Shown here: in pieces, positions 23,582 through 32,922 of the stretch | Position numbering within the stretch: the stretch's first letter is position 1 | Layout: every line of letters begins with the position of its first letter | Assembly: GCA_030549855.1 (NCBI GenBank) | Contig: JAUQQP010000007.1 | Coordinates: 1-45,181, forward strand | Direction: 5' to 3' | From: Cyanobacteriota bacterium SRBZ.bins.94.201705 | GTDB lineage: Bacteria > Cyanobacteriota > Cyanobacteriia > Cyanobacteriales > Cyanobacteriaceae | DNA length: 45,181 nt | Notes under the pieces: generated by a model | What the model saw: the letters and a program-made list of their open reading frames with translations, nothing else | What the model was told of the DNA's origin: nothing | The model's database searches: none | Translations under genes and position numbers: made by a program

Positions 23582-25024
23582 ATGCTACAGACTAGAAAAC
23601 TGATTATCCCTCTTATTCTCAGTGGCAGTATTGCTGTTAATCCCCCATCAGTCGCCTCTCAAACAGACAGGGTGTGTATCCAAGATTTAAACAGAGAAAT
23701 CCACAGCCTCCTCCACACCCCACAAAGGGAAAAAGAGAGTTGGGGGATAGTAGTAGAAAGACTGAATGACAGACAGAATTTATACCAACTGAATCCCAAC
23801 AAGTATTTTCTTCCCGCCTCCAATGCCAAACTGTTTACCACTGCTGCCATTCTTCTCAAGCTTGGAGAAGATTTTACCATTAAAACCCCTGTTTATCTCA
23901 AAGTAGAATCGGGCAAAACCTCCCTCCTAGTCTGGGGCAAGGGCGACCCTACTTTCTCTAAACTACAATTGGACATAATGGCCCAAAAATTACAACAGAC
24001 AGGTATTAAATTCTTGGATGAATTAATCTTAGTAGACGACTATAATTTCTCCCATAATCCCATCAATTATACCTGGGAGTTTTCTGACTTGTTCTTTTCT
24101 TACGCTGTGCCTGTTAATAGTCTGATTTTGGAGGAAAATTCGGTAATTCTTACTATCAAACCTTCAAAGCCCGGCGAAAAAGTTAAGATACAATGGTCTG
24201 ATGAAATTGCGGGGAGGCAGTGGCTTATTATCAATGAGGGGATGACTGTAGCAGAGGAAGAGAAACAAACCCTAGACGTCTATCCACTTCGACTAGAATC
24301 TGTCTTGGCAATAAGAGGAAATTTGCCAGTCAACACGGGGGAGTACAATTGGCTTTTATCTATCCCAAAACCTGGGGAATATTTCCGGGATTCTCTCATA
24401 AATATTTTATCTAAAAAAGGAATAATCGTTAATAAAGTATCCCTCATTAACCCCCCTGATGGAATTGACTTAAGGGGTTACAATCTCTTACTGGAATTTC
24501 AGTCGCCTCCCCTCAAAGAGTTGGTAAAAAAAACCAACCAGGATAGTAATAACCTCTACGCAGAAGTCTTGTTTAGGTATATATTATACCCCTCAGATAA
24601 ACCTGAGGATTCCCTGGAGGAAATACTGAGAGAAATAGGAATAAATAAAGAGGAATACCGGCTGAAAGATGGCTCAGGTTTATCCCGTCAAAACCTAGTA
24701 ACCCCCAAAGGCATAGTGGATTTGCTAGTGGCAATGGCTAATAGTAAATATGGGGAGTTGTTTAAGGAATCTCTAGCAGTTGGAGGGATAAGTGGCACCC
24801 TTAAAAATCGTTTCCGAGATACAACAGTGGCTGGAAAAATTGTAGGTAAGACTGGGACTTTAACGGGAGTTGCTGCTTTGTCTGGCTACTTGTTTCCCAA
24901 GAATTACCAAGAATTGATCTTTAGTATTATTGTTAATAACTCTTTGGAAAAAAACAGGGATTTGAGGGAAGTTATTGACCGGATAGTTGTTATACTGTCC
25001 CAACTAGAGGATTGTAAGCCCTAG
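23582..25024 (+). CDS. dacB: D-alanyl-D-alanine carboxypeptidase/endopeptidase, PBP4 type
   Basis: Peptidase S13 trims or cuts D-Ala-containing peptidoglycan cross-links in the periplasm. The 480-residue product has a signal peptide (KLIIPLILSGSIAV...VAS), the active-site SNAK near residue 81 (PASNAKLFTTAA), SNN near 319 (DSNNLYAEVLFRY) and KTG near 424 (VGKTGTLTGV). The insert domain typical of PBP4 accounts for the length. Its stop overlaps the cdaA stop on the other strand by 4 bp. The spacer to fur holds a perfect dyad. Confidence 0.93.
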   Translation: MLQTRKLIIPLILSGSIAVNPPSVASQTDRVCIQDLNREIHSLLHTPQREKESWGIVVERLNDRQNLYQLNPNKYFLPASNAKLFTTAAILLKLGEDFTIKTPVYLKVESGKTSLLVWGKGDPTFSKLQLDIMAQKLQQTGIKFLDELILVDDYNFSHNPINYTWEFSDLFFSYAVPVNSLILEENSVILTIKPSKPGEKVKIQWSDEIAGRQWLIINEGMTVAEEEKQTLDVYPLRLESVLAIRGNLPVNTGEYNWLLSIPKPGEYFRDSLINILSKKGIIVNKVSLINPPDGIDLRGYNLLLEFQSPPLKELVKKTNQDSNNLYAEVLFRYILYPSDKPEDSLEEILREIGINKEEYRLKDGSGLSRQNLVTPKGIVDLLVAMANSKYGELFKESLAVGGISGTLKNRFRDTTVAGKIVGKTGTLTGVAALSGYLFPKNYQELIFSIIVNNSLEKNRDLREVIDRIVVILSQLEDCKP

Positions 25025-25944
25025 GGATTTTTGCCGGGTTTATTCTGGACGCGCCTTAGGATTTTTCTAACAACCCTAGAGAGGAATTTTTTGCTGCTAA
25101 AACGTATTTTTCTGCTAAGACGAGTAACACCAGTTACCACCTCACTTTCTCTGGGGGTGGACAATTTTTCTTCTAATAATTCCCTAAGTTTAGTAGCAGT
25201 TAAAGGCCGATTTAATAAACCTTTTTCCCCTAGAGAAATGGAGCCAGTTTCCTCAGAAACAACTATGCAAATACAGTTTTCCACCCTCTCTGTAATACCC
25301 ATAGCGGCACGATGACGAGTGCCCAATTGGCGAGAGGTAGTACGTTCAGAGAGAGGGAGAATTACACCGGCAGCAACAATTTCGGAGCCTCTGATAAAAA
25401 CAGCCCCATCATGGAGTAGACTTTTAGATTGGAAAATAGTTTGTAATAATTCCTTACTAACTAGGGCATTAAGTCTAACACCGGGATTAATAAAAACCCT
25501 CTCCTCGACAATATTAAAAGTTTCAATTACAATCAAGGCGCCAATACGATTTTGAGATAAATCTTTAACCGCCTCGACGATTTCATCAATAACAGACTCT
25601 TCTCTGGGGAGGGAAACAGGAGACTGAAAAAACTGTTGAATTTGTAACCTTCCCAATCCCTCCAAAAAACGACGGAAATCTGACTGAAAGGTGATGGCCA
25701 GAGAGAGGGTACAAATGAGAGTAAGTTTTTCTAGAATAAAAGTAAAAAGGGTGAGTCTTAAAAGATGGTTGCTGATATACAAAAGGAGGAAGAGAAATAA
25801 TAAGCCTCTAATTGTCCATTGTGCCCGACGCTCCTGGAAAAGAAAAGAGACAAAATAAAAAAAAGAAATAACTAAGCCGACGTCGAGAAGAAAGCGAAAG
25901 ATGGTATGGAAGGATAGATTGTCAGGGAAACCCCACCCAAACAT
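25021..25944 (-). CDS. cdaA: Diadenylate cyclase CdaA
   Basis: CdaA makes c-di-AMP from two ATP at the membrane; the messenger controls osmolyte and potassium balance and, in cyanobacteria, night-time survival. The 307-residue protein has three hydrophobic helices to about residue 90, then the DAC domain with the diagnostic HDGAVFIRG near 182 and GTRHRAAMGI near 213. The C-terminus is a basic Arg/Lys-rich tail. It lies 124 bp after lysA on the same strand, an arrangement I recall from many cyanobacteria, where uppS often follows; here dacB converges instead. The DAC motif makes the call firm. Confidence 0.95.
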   Translation of the reverse strand: MFGWGFPDNLSFHTIFRFLLDVGLVISFFYFVSFLFQERRAQWTIRGLLFLFLLLYISNHLLRLTLFTFILEKLTLICTLSLAITFQSDFRRFLEGLGRLQIQQFFQSPVSLPREESVIDEIVEAVKDLSQNRIGALIVIETFNIVEERVFINPGVRLNALVSKELLQTIFQSKSLLHDGAVFIRGSEIVAAGVILPLSERTTSRQLGTRHRAAMGITERVENCICIVVSEETGSISLGEKGLLNRPLTATKLRELLEEKLSTPRESEVVTGVTRLSRKIRFSSKKFLSRVVRKILRRVQNKPGKNP

Positions 25945-26068
25945 TAGAACACATATCTACTAACTAGTCCACACCCAGAATAACAGACTATCAGGGGTTG
26001 GGGGGAGGATTTTGCCGTCAACCCTATTGTAAACCCAATTGACTATAAAGCCCAACCCAGTAAAAAGG

Positions 26069-27493
26069 CTATGAGTTGAAATTGCCTAGAGAATGGTTAG
26101 TAAGACGAGTGGGGAGTAAGTCTTGTTGGATTAAATCCTCATAGGTTTCCCTGCGAATGATTAAATTACTTTCTCCTTCATGGACTAATACAGCGGCTGG
26201 TCTACCTATACGGTTATAATTGGAGGCCATACTGTAGTTATAGGCGCCAGTAGCCAAAACCACGAGAATATCACCGGGATTGGTGGGGGGGAGAGAGATG
26301 TCTTTGAGGAGAATATCCCCCGACTCACAGTGTTTGCCAGCCACTGTTACCGTTTCGGTGTGGCCCTGATTCATCTTATTAGCTATTACCATTTGATATA
26401 GGGATTGATAGGTGATAGGGCGTGGGTTATCTGACATTCCCCCGTCTACCGCAATATAGGTCCTTACACCCGGTATTATCTTTTTCGCCCCTACCGTATA
26501 GGCTGTAACACAGGCAGTTGCAACAATAGAACGACCAGGTTCAGCAATGAGTTTGGGAAGAGACAAGCCTCTAGCTTTAAAGGCGGAGGCAACGGAAGTA
26601 GAAACGGCTTGTACCCATTGAGGGATACTGGGGGGATTGTCGGCGGGGGTATAACGAATTCCTAAGCCTCCTCCCACATTCACTTCCCGCAAACACAGAC
26701 CATGGTCTAGGGCTTTTTGATACCATTGAGCTAGAATATGTGCCAAATCCTGGTGGGGTTGCAACTGGAAAATTTGTGAGCCAATATGGGCATGTAAGCC
26801 AATAGCTTTCAAGTACTTTTGTTCTTTTACAAATGTGTATACAGCTTCTAATTCACCCAAATGGAAGCCGAATTTGCTGTCAAGGCTGCCAGTACGGATG
26901 TATTCATGGGTATGGCATTCAATACCAGGGGTAAGGCGGAGGAGAATAGTAGCATCTTGTTGTCTTTTAGCTGTCAGTTGGGCGAGGGTTTCCAATTCCC
27001 ACCAGTTATCTACAATGATTTTACAGCCGGTGTCTAGGGCAAATTCTAATTCTCCCGGAGACTTGTTGTTACCATGGAAGTAGATTTTGGACTTAATGTC
27101 TTCCAGATTATAACCTGCCAATTCCAAGGCTTTAACGGTGGTATATAATTCCCCTCCAGAAACCACATCAAAACCCAATTTTTCTCTAGCCAGGATAGAT
27201 ACTATTGCCTGACAACACCAAGCCTTGGAAGCATAAATAACTTGGGATTCTCCTGGGTAGTATTTTTGGAAGGCTTCGCGATACTGCCTAGCCGCCACTG
27301 TTAGGGTGTACTCATCTAGGATATACAAAGGTGTCCCGTACTGCCTCACCAACTCAACCACATCACAGCCGCCAATGACAAGATGCCCACAATCATTCAC
27401 AGTAGCGGTGAGGGGGAATAGTCTTTGATTAGGGGAGTCGGAGTCAAAAAGGGAGATTAAAGCCTTACCGTTAATAGTTTCTGTTAACAACAT
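26069..27493 (-). CDS. lysA: Diaminopimelate decarboxylase
   Basis: LysA decarboxylates meso-diaminopimelate to lysine with pyridoxal phosphate, and so competes with wall synthesis for the same precursor. The 474-residue product has the PLP lysine in IYASKAWCC near residue 90, the HGNNKSP loop near 143, HIGSQIF near 245, the GGGLGI phosphate loop near 277, EPGRSIV near 322 and the dimer-site CESGDIL near 393. It lies upstream of cdaA on the same strand. An N-terminal extension of about 25 residues before the catalytic fold is usual for cyanobacterial LysA. Confidence 0.96.
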   Translation of the reverse strand: MLLTETINGKALISLFDSDSPNQRLFPLTATVNDCGHLVIGGCDVVELVRQYGTPLYILDEYTLTVAARQYREAFQKYYPGESQVIYASKAWCCQAIVSILAREKLGFDVVSGGELYTTVKALELAGYNLEDIKSKIYFHGNNKSPGELEFALDTGCKIIVDNWWELETLAQLTAKRQQDATILLRLTPGIECHTHEYIRTGSLDSKFGFHLGELEAVYTFVKEQKYLKAIGLHAHIGSQIFQLQPHQDLAHILAQWYQKALDHGLCLREVNVGGGLGIRYTPADNPPSIPQWVQAVSTSVASAFKARGLSLPKLIAEPGRSIVATACVTAYTVGAKKIIPGVRTYIAVDGGMSDNPRPITYQSLYQMVIANKMNQGHTETVTVAGKHCESGDILLKDISLPPTNPGDILVVLATGAYNYSMASNYNRIGRPAAVLVHEGESNLIIRRETYEDLIQQDLLPTRLTNHSLGNFNS

Positions 27494-27553
27494 CTATTCC
27501 TTCATCACAGGCAATAATTTATACTCCATTGTACAGGAATAAGACATCTATGC

Positions 27554-28417
27554 CTATGGCAGGCTACTAATGGTATTAATAATGGCAGAATAGTCACTGT
27601 CTCCCTCGCCAGCCTCTACAGTTTTTTGGACGACGGTTTCTATTGCCTGTAGGATAGTAGTGTCAAGGGGTAGATTTTCACAGGAGGAGAGGAAGAGACG
27701 AATATCCTTTAACAGATGCTTGGTAGGGAAGTTAGGATTGGCAAAGTCACGGTGACATAGGCGGTTAAGTTTTTTATCGAAGGTGGGGGCATAAAGGGCA
27801 CTTTGACGGAGGATAGTCATAAAAGTATCTATGTCCACCCCTTGGTGTTGGAGATAGGCAAGACTGAGGGAGAAGGTAGCAGTCAAGCCGGCAATCATCT
27901 GATTAAGGGCCAGTTTCAAGGCAGCGGCTTTTCCTACCTCCCCCACTAGGATAGGGTTTTCCCCGAAACAGCGTAACAAAGGCAGCCATTGGTCAAATTG
28001 GCTTGGGGTTGCCCCCACCATTACTAACAGGGTACCATTTTTCGCCTCGGGGATGCTGCCCAACACTGGTGCTTCCAGATAATCCCCACCCACTGCCTGT
28101 ATTTGTGTAGCCAGTTGTTGGCTTTCTGTGGGGGAAATAGTGCCCATCTGAATGACAGTCTTGTTGTGGAGGGGTAAAGGGGGGTTTAGGATAACCTGTC
28201 CTATTGCCTCACTGTCACTCAACATGAGGATAACCACATCGGCTTTCTCAACTGCCTCAGCGGCATTGGTGGTTACAGGGATTTGTTGTTGGCGGAGGGG
28301 TGCCAGTTTAGCTTCGGTACGGTTGTATGCTATTACAGATACCCCCAAGGCGGCCAATCTTTGCACCATGGCCAATCCCATCAATCCCACACCTAGTAGG
28401 GCAACCCTCCAATTCAT
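27554..28417 (-). CDS. Beta-hydroxyacid dehydrogenase (GLYR/3-hydroxyisobutyrate dehydrogenase family)
   Basis: The 287-residue NAD(P)-dependent enzyme has the GXGXXG-type loop LLGVGLMGLAM near residue 8, NRTEAKL after strand 2 (suggesting NADPH preference), the substrate loop EAPVLGSIPEAKNGTL near 115 and the catalytic lysine in KLALNQMIAG near 167. Plant and bacterial members reduce glyoxylate or succinic semialdehyde. It is divergent from purE. Because an SSADH gene is also in the window, succinic semialdehyde is an attractive but unproven substrate. Confidence 0.88.
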   Translation of the reverse strand: MNWRVALLGVGLMGLAMVQRLAALGVSVIAYNRTEAKLAPLRQQQIPVTTNAAEAVEKADVVILMLSDSEAIGQVILNPPLPLHNKTVIQMGTISPTESQQLATQIQAVGGDYLEAPVLGSIPEAKNGTLLVMVGATPSQFDQWLPLLRCFGENPILVGEVGKAAALKLALNQMIAGLTATFSLSLAYLQHQGVDIDTFMTILRQSALYAPTFDKKLNRLCHRDFANPNFPTKHLLKDIRLFLSSCENLPLDTTILQAIETVVQKTVEAGEGDSDYSAIINTISSLP

Positions 28418-28472
28418 GATATTTCCCCTATTATCCCTTACCAGTTATAATACCAGGGGTTGACGTTGCAGT

Positions 28473-28480
28473 AAAGGAGG
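28473..28480 (+). promoter_or_regulatory. Strong ribosome-binding site of purE
   Basis: AAAGGAGG lies 3 nt before ATG 28484 and is one of the closest matches to the anti-Shine-Dalgarno sequence in the window. A TATAAT at 28446-28451 upstream is the best promoter candidate. Confidence 0.6.
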
Positions 28481-28483
28481 ACT

Positions 28484-29002
28484 ATGTCTGGAAATCCCCA
28501 GATAGGGATTATTATGGGCAGTGATTCGGATTTGCCCACCATGAAGGAGGCTATTGCCGTATGTGAGAGATTTGGGGTGGAATACGAGGTAGCCATCGTT
28601 TCTGCCCATCGTACCCCCAAAAGGATGGTAGAATATGCCCAAAATGCCCACAAAAGGGGGATAAAGGTGATAATAGCCGGTGCGGGTGGGGCGGCGCATT
28701 TGCCGGGGATGGTGGCTTCCCTTACGCCATTGCCGGTAATAGGGGTACCTGTTGTCAGTAAACACCTACAGGGGTTGGATTCCCTCTATTCCATAGTGCA
28801 AATGCCAAGGGGTATTCCTGTGGCCACGGTAGCCATAGGCAATGCAGAGAATGCGGGTTTGTTGGCTATCAGAATTTTGGCCTGTCAACAGCCTGAATTA
28901 TTACAAAAAGTAGAGGAGTATAGTGAACAGTTGAGACAGATGGTGGAAGAAAAACATAAACAGCTGGAGAGTCAGGGTTACCACATTTGCAAAGCCCTAT
29001 GA
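28484..29002 (+). CDS. purE: N5-carboxyaminoimidazole ribonucleotide mutase
   Basis: PurE converts N5-CAIR to CAIR in purine synthesis. The 172-residue protein has the signature [10 protein letters not shown] near residue 11, SAHRTP near 40 with the catalytic His, [14 protein letters not shown] near 66 and [20 protein letters not shown] near 84. It is the class I single-domain form. ATG 28484 is set by a strong ribosome-binding site. nadA follows 70 bp later on the same strand. Another purine gene, purH, lies 11 kb away. Confidence 0.97.
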   Translation: MSGNPQIGIIMGSDSDLPTMKEAIAVCERFGVEYEVAIVSAHRTPKRMVEYAQNAHKRGIKVIIAGAGGAAHLPGMVASLTPLPVIGVPVVSKHLQGLDSLYSIVQMPRGIPVATVAIGNAENAGLLAIRILACQQPELLQKVEEYSEQLRQMVEEKHKQLESQGYHICKAL

Positions 29003-29072
29003 CTGGGCAGAGGTGGTGGCTATAATGAGAATAGGTAGCGTTTGAACAACCAGTAAAAGTGGAGAGAAGATT

Positions 29073-30035
29073 GTGTTTGCTACTGCGGCTACGCTAACTA
29101 CCCCCTCTTTTCCCCAAGATTTAGTAGAGGCTATTTACGAACTAAAGAAAGAGCTAAACGCCGTAATACTTGCGCACTACTACCAAGAGGGCGAAATCCA
29201 AGACATTGCTGATTATATAGGAGACTCCCTGGGATTGTCCCAACAGGCGGCGAAAACCAAGGCGGATGTGATTTTGTTTGCTGGGGTACATTTCATGGCA
29301 GAAACCGCCAAAATCCTAAACCCCGACAAGTTAGTATTAATACCAGATTTACAAGCCGGATGTTCCCTTGCCGATTCTTGCCCAGCAGAGGAGTTTGCCG
29401 CCTTTAAAGCTAAATACCCCAACCACCTGGTAATTTCTTACATTAACTGCAGTGCCGAGGTAAAAGCTTTAAGTGATATAATCTGTACCAGTTCCAATGC
29501 CGTCAAAATTGTCAAACAGATACCCCCTACTCAGCCTATCATATTTGCCCCTGACCGCAATTTGGGACGCTATGTGATGGAACAAACGGGGCGTTATGAC
29601 ATGATCCTATGGGAGGGTAGCTGTATCGTCCATGAAACCTTCTCCGAAAAGAAACTCGTCCAGCTAAAAGTCCAACACCCGGAGGCTAAAATCCTTGCCC
29701 ACCCCGAATGTGAGCCTCCTGTTTTGCGTCACGCCGATTTTATTGGCTCTACAACTGCACTACTTAAATATGTCATAGATAGTAAGGCAAAAGAGTTCAT
29801 AATTGCTACAGAGCCAGGGATAATCCACCAGATGAAAAAGGCGGCACCAGGGAAAACCTTTATCCCAGCACCAGCAGAAAATAACTGCTCTTGTAATGAG
29901 TGCCCCTACATGCGTCTGAATACCCTGGAGAAGGTATATCTAGCCCTAAAAAACCGTGCCCCGGCGGTGGATGTACCCCCTCCTATTCGCGAAAAAGCCC
30001 TATTGCCCATTCAACGCATGTTGGAAATGTCCTAG
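29073..30035 (+). CDS. nadA: Quinolinate synthase
   Basis: NadA condenses iminoaspartate with dihydroxyacetone phosphate to quinolinate, using a [4Fe-4S] cluster, in NAD synthesis. The 320-residue product has [20 protein letters not shown] near residue 30, a cluster cysteine in [10 protein letters not shown] near 91, NCSAEVK with a conserved Cys near 125, HPECEPPV near 211 and the C-terminal [16 protein letters not shown] near 275. The start is GTG 29073, preceded by GGAGAGAAG; a TTG two bases earlier is out of frame. It follows purE on the same strand. Confidence 0.97.
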   Translation: MFATAATLTTPSFPQDLVEAIYELKKELNAVILAHYYQEGEIQDIADYIGDSLGLSQQAAKTKADVILFAGVHFMAETAKILNPDKLVLIPDLQAGCSLADSCPAEEFAAFKAKYPNHLVISYINCSAEVKALSDIICTSSNAVKIVKQIPPTQPIIFAPDRNLGRYVMEQTGRYDMILWEGSCIVHETFSEKKLVQLKVQHPEAKILAHPECEPPVLRHADFIGSTTALLKYVIDSKAKEFIIATEPGIIHQMKKAAPGKTFIPAPAENNCSCNECPYMRLNTLEKVYLALKNRAPAVDVPPPIREKALLPIQRMLEMS

Positions 30036-30089
30036 GGGGGTATTTGGGATATACTTGCTAGTAATCACTATTATCTGGGAACTGTTTTT

Positions 30090-30569
30090 ATGCCATTAAT
30101 TACCACAGGAAAGGCCTTCATAAGAGACTTGGAAAAAGAGGGGGCCCTAGCAGTATATGCCCCCCTAGAAGGAGGGTTTGAAGGGCGTTATCAACGGCGA
30201 TTGAGGGCACATGGTTACCACACCTACAACCTTACTGCCAGGGGTTTAGGAGACTTAAGCGCCTATTTGATGAATGTCCATGGCATACGCCCCCCTCATC
30301 TGGGCAAGAAGAATATTGGTAGGGAAGCGGCAGTGGGAGATGTTTATTTTATCCCCCCTATTGTTGGCTACCAGTTGGAAATTCTGCCTCCCCAGTCTAA
30401 GGGGTTGGTATTGTGGATTATTGAGGGGTTTGTCTTCTCCCGTCAGGAAAAGCAATACCTGGTAGATTTGACTAGGCAGCAACCCCGTCTCAAGGTGGTG
30501 GTGGAAGTAGGGGGTGAAAGGTTTTTCCGTTGGGAATCCCTAGCCCAATCTCTCCAAATGGCTGCCTGA
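30090..30569 (+). CDS. ndhN: NAD(P)H-quinone oxidoreductase subunit N
   Basis: NdhN is a peripheral subunit found only in the cyanobacterial and chloroplast NDH-1 complex, which works in respiration and cyclic electron flow at the thylakoid. The 159-residue length and the motifs LITTGKAFIRDLEKEGALA at the start, GGFEGRYQRRLRAHGYHT near 48 and IPPIVGYQLEILPP near 88 match the family. It lies 54 bp after nadA and converges on the SSADH gene. Confidence 0.95.
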   Translation: MPLITTGKAFIRDLEKEGALAVYAPLEGGFEGRYQRRLRAHGYHTYNLTARGLGDLSAYLMNVHGIRPPHLGKKNIGREAAVGDVYFIPPIVGYQLEILPPQSKGLVLWIIEGFVFSRQEKQYLVDLTRQQPRLKVVVEVGGERFFRWESLAQSLQMAA

Positions 30570-30595
30570 CGGTGGGTAGGGGTGGAGGATTGGGG

Positions 30596-31960
30596 TTATT
30601 TACACCAGACGGTTTTGATGTTTACAAATTCCAGTATCCCCTCCCTGCCCAATTCTCTCCCATAACCAGACTGTTTTATGCCACCAAAGGGCAAACGGGG
30701 ATCAGATTTTACCAAGCCGTTGATAAATACCGCCCCAGCCTCTATATCCCTGATAGCTATTTCCATCTCCTCCCGGTTATTTGTCCAAAGGGATGCGCCT
30801 AGTCCAAAATCCGTGCTGTTGGCCAAATCTATAGCCTCCTGGAAGCTATTGACAGTAAAAACAAGGGCCACTGGGCCAAAAAATTCCTCCCGGGTAGCCG
30901 GCGAGTTGGGGGGAATATCTGTTAAAATGGTAGGGGGATAGAAGTAGCCTTTTCCTTCTAACGGTTTACCCCCTGTTAACACCCGTGCCCCCATAGCCAC
31001 TGTAGTTTCCACCTGTTGTACTAAGGTGGCTAAAACGGCAGGGGTGGCCAGTGGCCCAATGTCTGTATCCTCCTCAAAGGGATTGCCTACCTTTAGCCGT
31101 TGATACCTTTCAGTAAGCCTTGCCAAAAACTCCTCGGCAATGGCACGATGGAGGATAAAACGTTTGGCAGCTATACAAGACTGGCCACTGTTTAGCATTC
31201 TCGCCGTAGTAGCAACTTCTACCGCCTCTTGTAGGTTAGCAGAAGGCATTACAATAAAGGGATCACTACCCCCTAACTCTAAAACACTCTTTTTTACCTC
31301 TTCTCCTGCTACCGCCGCTACCTTACTCCCCGCCGAGAGACTGCCGGTAAGGGTAACCGCCTTTACTCGCTTGTCTCGCAACACCCCCCCTACCTGGGAA
31401 GCTGAAATCAACAACGACTGGAATACCCCCACGGGAAAACCAGCGGCTTCCATTAACTCCTGAATGGCGAGGCTACACTGGGGCACATTAGAAGCATGTT
31501 TGAGTAAGGCCACATTCCCCGCCATTAAAGCCGGTGCGGCAAAGCGAAACACCTGCCAAAAGGGAAAATTCCAGGGCATTATTGCCAAAATTACCCCCAG
31601 TGGCTGATAGGTGACATAACTGTGGCTGGCATCAGTTGCCACTGCATAGGGAGAAAGAAACTCCTCCCCCTTGTCGGCATAATAACGACAAACTAGGGCG
31701 CATTTTTGAATTTCCGCCTTTGCCTGGGTGAGGGGTTTGCCCATCTCTAGGGTAATTAGGTTAGCCCATTTGTCACAGTCCTGGCTTAAAATCTCTGCCA
31801 ACCTATATAGCCTTTCCCGACGGTATTGAAAGGAGGAGAGACGATAAGACTGGAAAGAAGCAGCCGCCAAAGCCAGTTTCCTCTCCACCTCTTCTGCCGT
31901 AAGGGGTGTAAAGGTTTTAATGACTTCTCCTGTAGCCGGGTTAACAGAGGCAAATACCAT
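30596..31960 (-). CDS. gabD: Succinate-semialdehyde dehydrogenase [NAD(P)+]
   Basis: This enzyme oxidises succinic semialdehyde to succinate and closes the cyanobacterial TCA cycle through the 2-oxoglutarate decarboxylase bypass or the GABA shunt. The 454-residue product has the aldehyde dehydrogenase signature MPWNFPFWQ near 130, the general-base Glu in VLELGGSDPF near 231 and the nucleophilic Cys in NSGQSCIAAKRF near 265, and EEFFGPV near 358. I chose ATG 31960 because AAAGGAG precedes it by 5-6 nt and the result has the usual family length. A start 45 bp upstream would overlap the HDAC gene. It lies 23 bp after the HDAC stop, so both are in one transcription unit. Confidence 0.92.
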   Translation of the reverse strand: MVFASVNPATGEVIKTFTPLTAEEVERKLALAAASFQSYRLSSFQYRRERLYRLAEILSQDCDKWANLITLEMGKPLTQAKAEIQKCALVCRYYADKGEEFLSPYAVATDASHSYVTYQPLGVILAIMPWNFPFWQVFRFAAPALMAGNVALLKHASNVPQCSLAIQELMEAAGFPVGVFQSLLISASQVGGVLRDKRVKAVTLTGSLSAGSKVAAVAGEEVKKSVLELGGSDPFIVMPSANLQEAVEVATTARMLNSGQSCIAAKRFILHRAIAEEFLARLTERYQRLKVGNPFEEDTDIGPLATPAVLATLVQQVETTVAMGARVLTGGKPLEGKGYFYPPTILTDIPPNSPATREEFFGPVALVFTVNSFQEAIDLANSTDFGLGASLWTNNREEMEIAIRDIEAGAVFINGLVKSDPRLPFGGIKQSGYGRELGREGILEFVNIKTVWCK

Positions 31961-31983
31961 AACCACTCCTTTGTTTATTACTT

Positions 31984-32910
31984 CTACTGGGAAACAGAGA
32001 GACAACTGAGAATGGTATACTCCACCGACTCTGCCAATGCTTCCAAGTCATAACCCCCCTCCAAGCCAAACACTATCCGCCGGGTAATTTGCAGACAATA
32101 CCTGGTTAAAAGGCCAAAATCTGCCGGAAAAAGGCACATCCCCGCCAGTGGGTCAGCGAAATTGGCATCATACCCCGCACTAACAATTAATATATCCGGG
32201 GCGAACTCCTGGAAAAAGGGAATCACCTGTTTTTGAAAACAATCTTCATATTCTCTTATACTACTTCCCGCCTTCAAGGGTATATTTAAGACATTGTGGT
32301 ACATGCCGGTTTCTTGAGCGCTACCGGTGCCGGGATAAAAAGGATACTGGTGAAGGGAACAAAAACGGATGTGGGGGTTGGTTTGGACAATTTCCTGGGT
32401 GCCATTGCCGTGGTGTACATCCCAGTCTAAAATGGCAACCCGGCTTATTCCTGGTAGGGTAAGGGCATAATGGGCGGCCAAGGCGGCATTAGAAAACAGA
32501 CAAAAACCCATGCCTGTATTACGAGTTGCATGATGCCCTGGGGGGCGAGCGAGAACAAAACATGGGTTTCCTGCTTGTAGTACCTGGTCTACACCGTCCA
32601 GCCAGGCATTCACCGCCAGCAGGGCTACCTCATAACTCTTGGCAGACACGGGGGTGTCTAAGTCAATTCGGCCACCACCTCTTTTTGCCAACTGGGCCAC
32701 GGTTCTGATATAATCCGCATCATGGAATTTATTGACCCATGTCTGTGCCCTTCCCGTTTCTATCGGTGTGGGTTTTAGCCATCGTACCTGTTTTAGAGAC
32801 GGACTTTGTCGCAGACGGTTGACTATACTCACCAGTCTTTCTGGGCATTCCGGATGATATAAACCCGTCTTGTGTTCCAGGAATTCTTCTGTAAAGATAA
32901 TACTTACCAT
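31984..32910 (-). CDS. Histone-deacetylase-family protein (class II HDAC/AcuC-like amidohydrolase)
   Basis: The zinc amidohydrolases of this family remove acetyl groups from lysine side chains, polyamines or other amines. The 308-residue product has the paired histidines in RPPGHHATRN near residue 125, the zinc ligands Asp and His in LDWDVHHGNGTQE near 165, and a third Asp in VSAGYDANFADPLAG near 247. EGGYDLEAL near 286 completes the active site, and all catalytic residues look intact. The substrate is unknown. It lies 12 bp after the third c-di-GMP gene and 23 bp before gabD, so all are probably cotranscribed. Confidence 0.92.
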   Translation of the reverse strand: MVSIIFTEEFLEHKTGLYHPECPERLVSIVNRLRQSPSLKQVRWLKPTPIETGRAQTWVNKFHDADYIRTVAQLAKRGGGRIDLDTPVSAKSYEVALLAVNAWLDGVDQVLQAGNPCFVLARPPGHHATRNTGMGFCLFSNAALAAHYALTLPGISRVAILDWDVHHGNGTQEIVQTNPHIRFCSLHQYPFYPGTGSAQETGMYHNVLNIPLKAGSSIREYEDCFQKQVIPFFQEFAPDILIVSAGYDANFADPLAGMCLFPADFGLLTRYCLQITRRIVFGLEGGYDLEALAESVEYTILSCLSVSQ

Positions 32911-32922
32911 ATTCGCCTCTTT

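Noticed and set aside
31961-32005. Longer N-terminus of the SSADH
   Set aside because: It would overlap the HDAC gene, and ATG 31960 has a strong AAAGGAG and gives the family length of 454.
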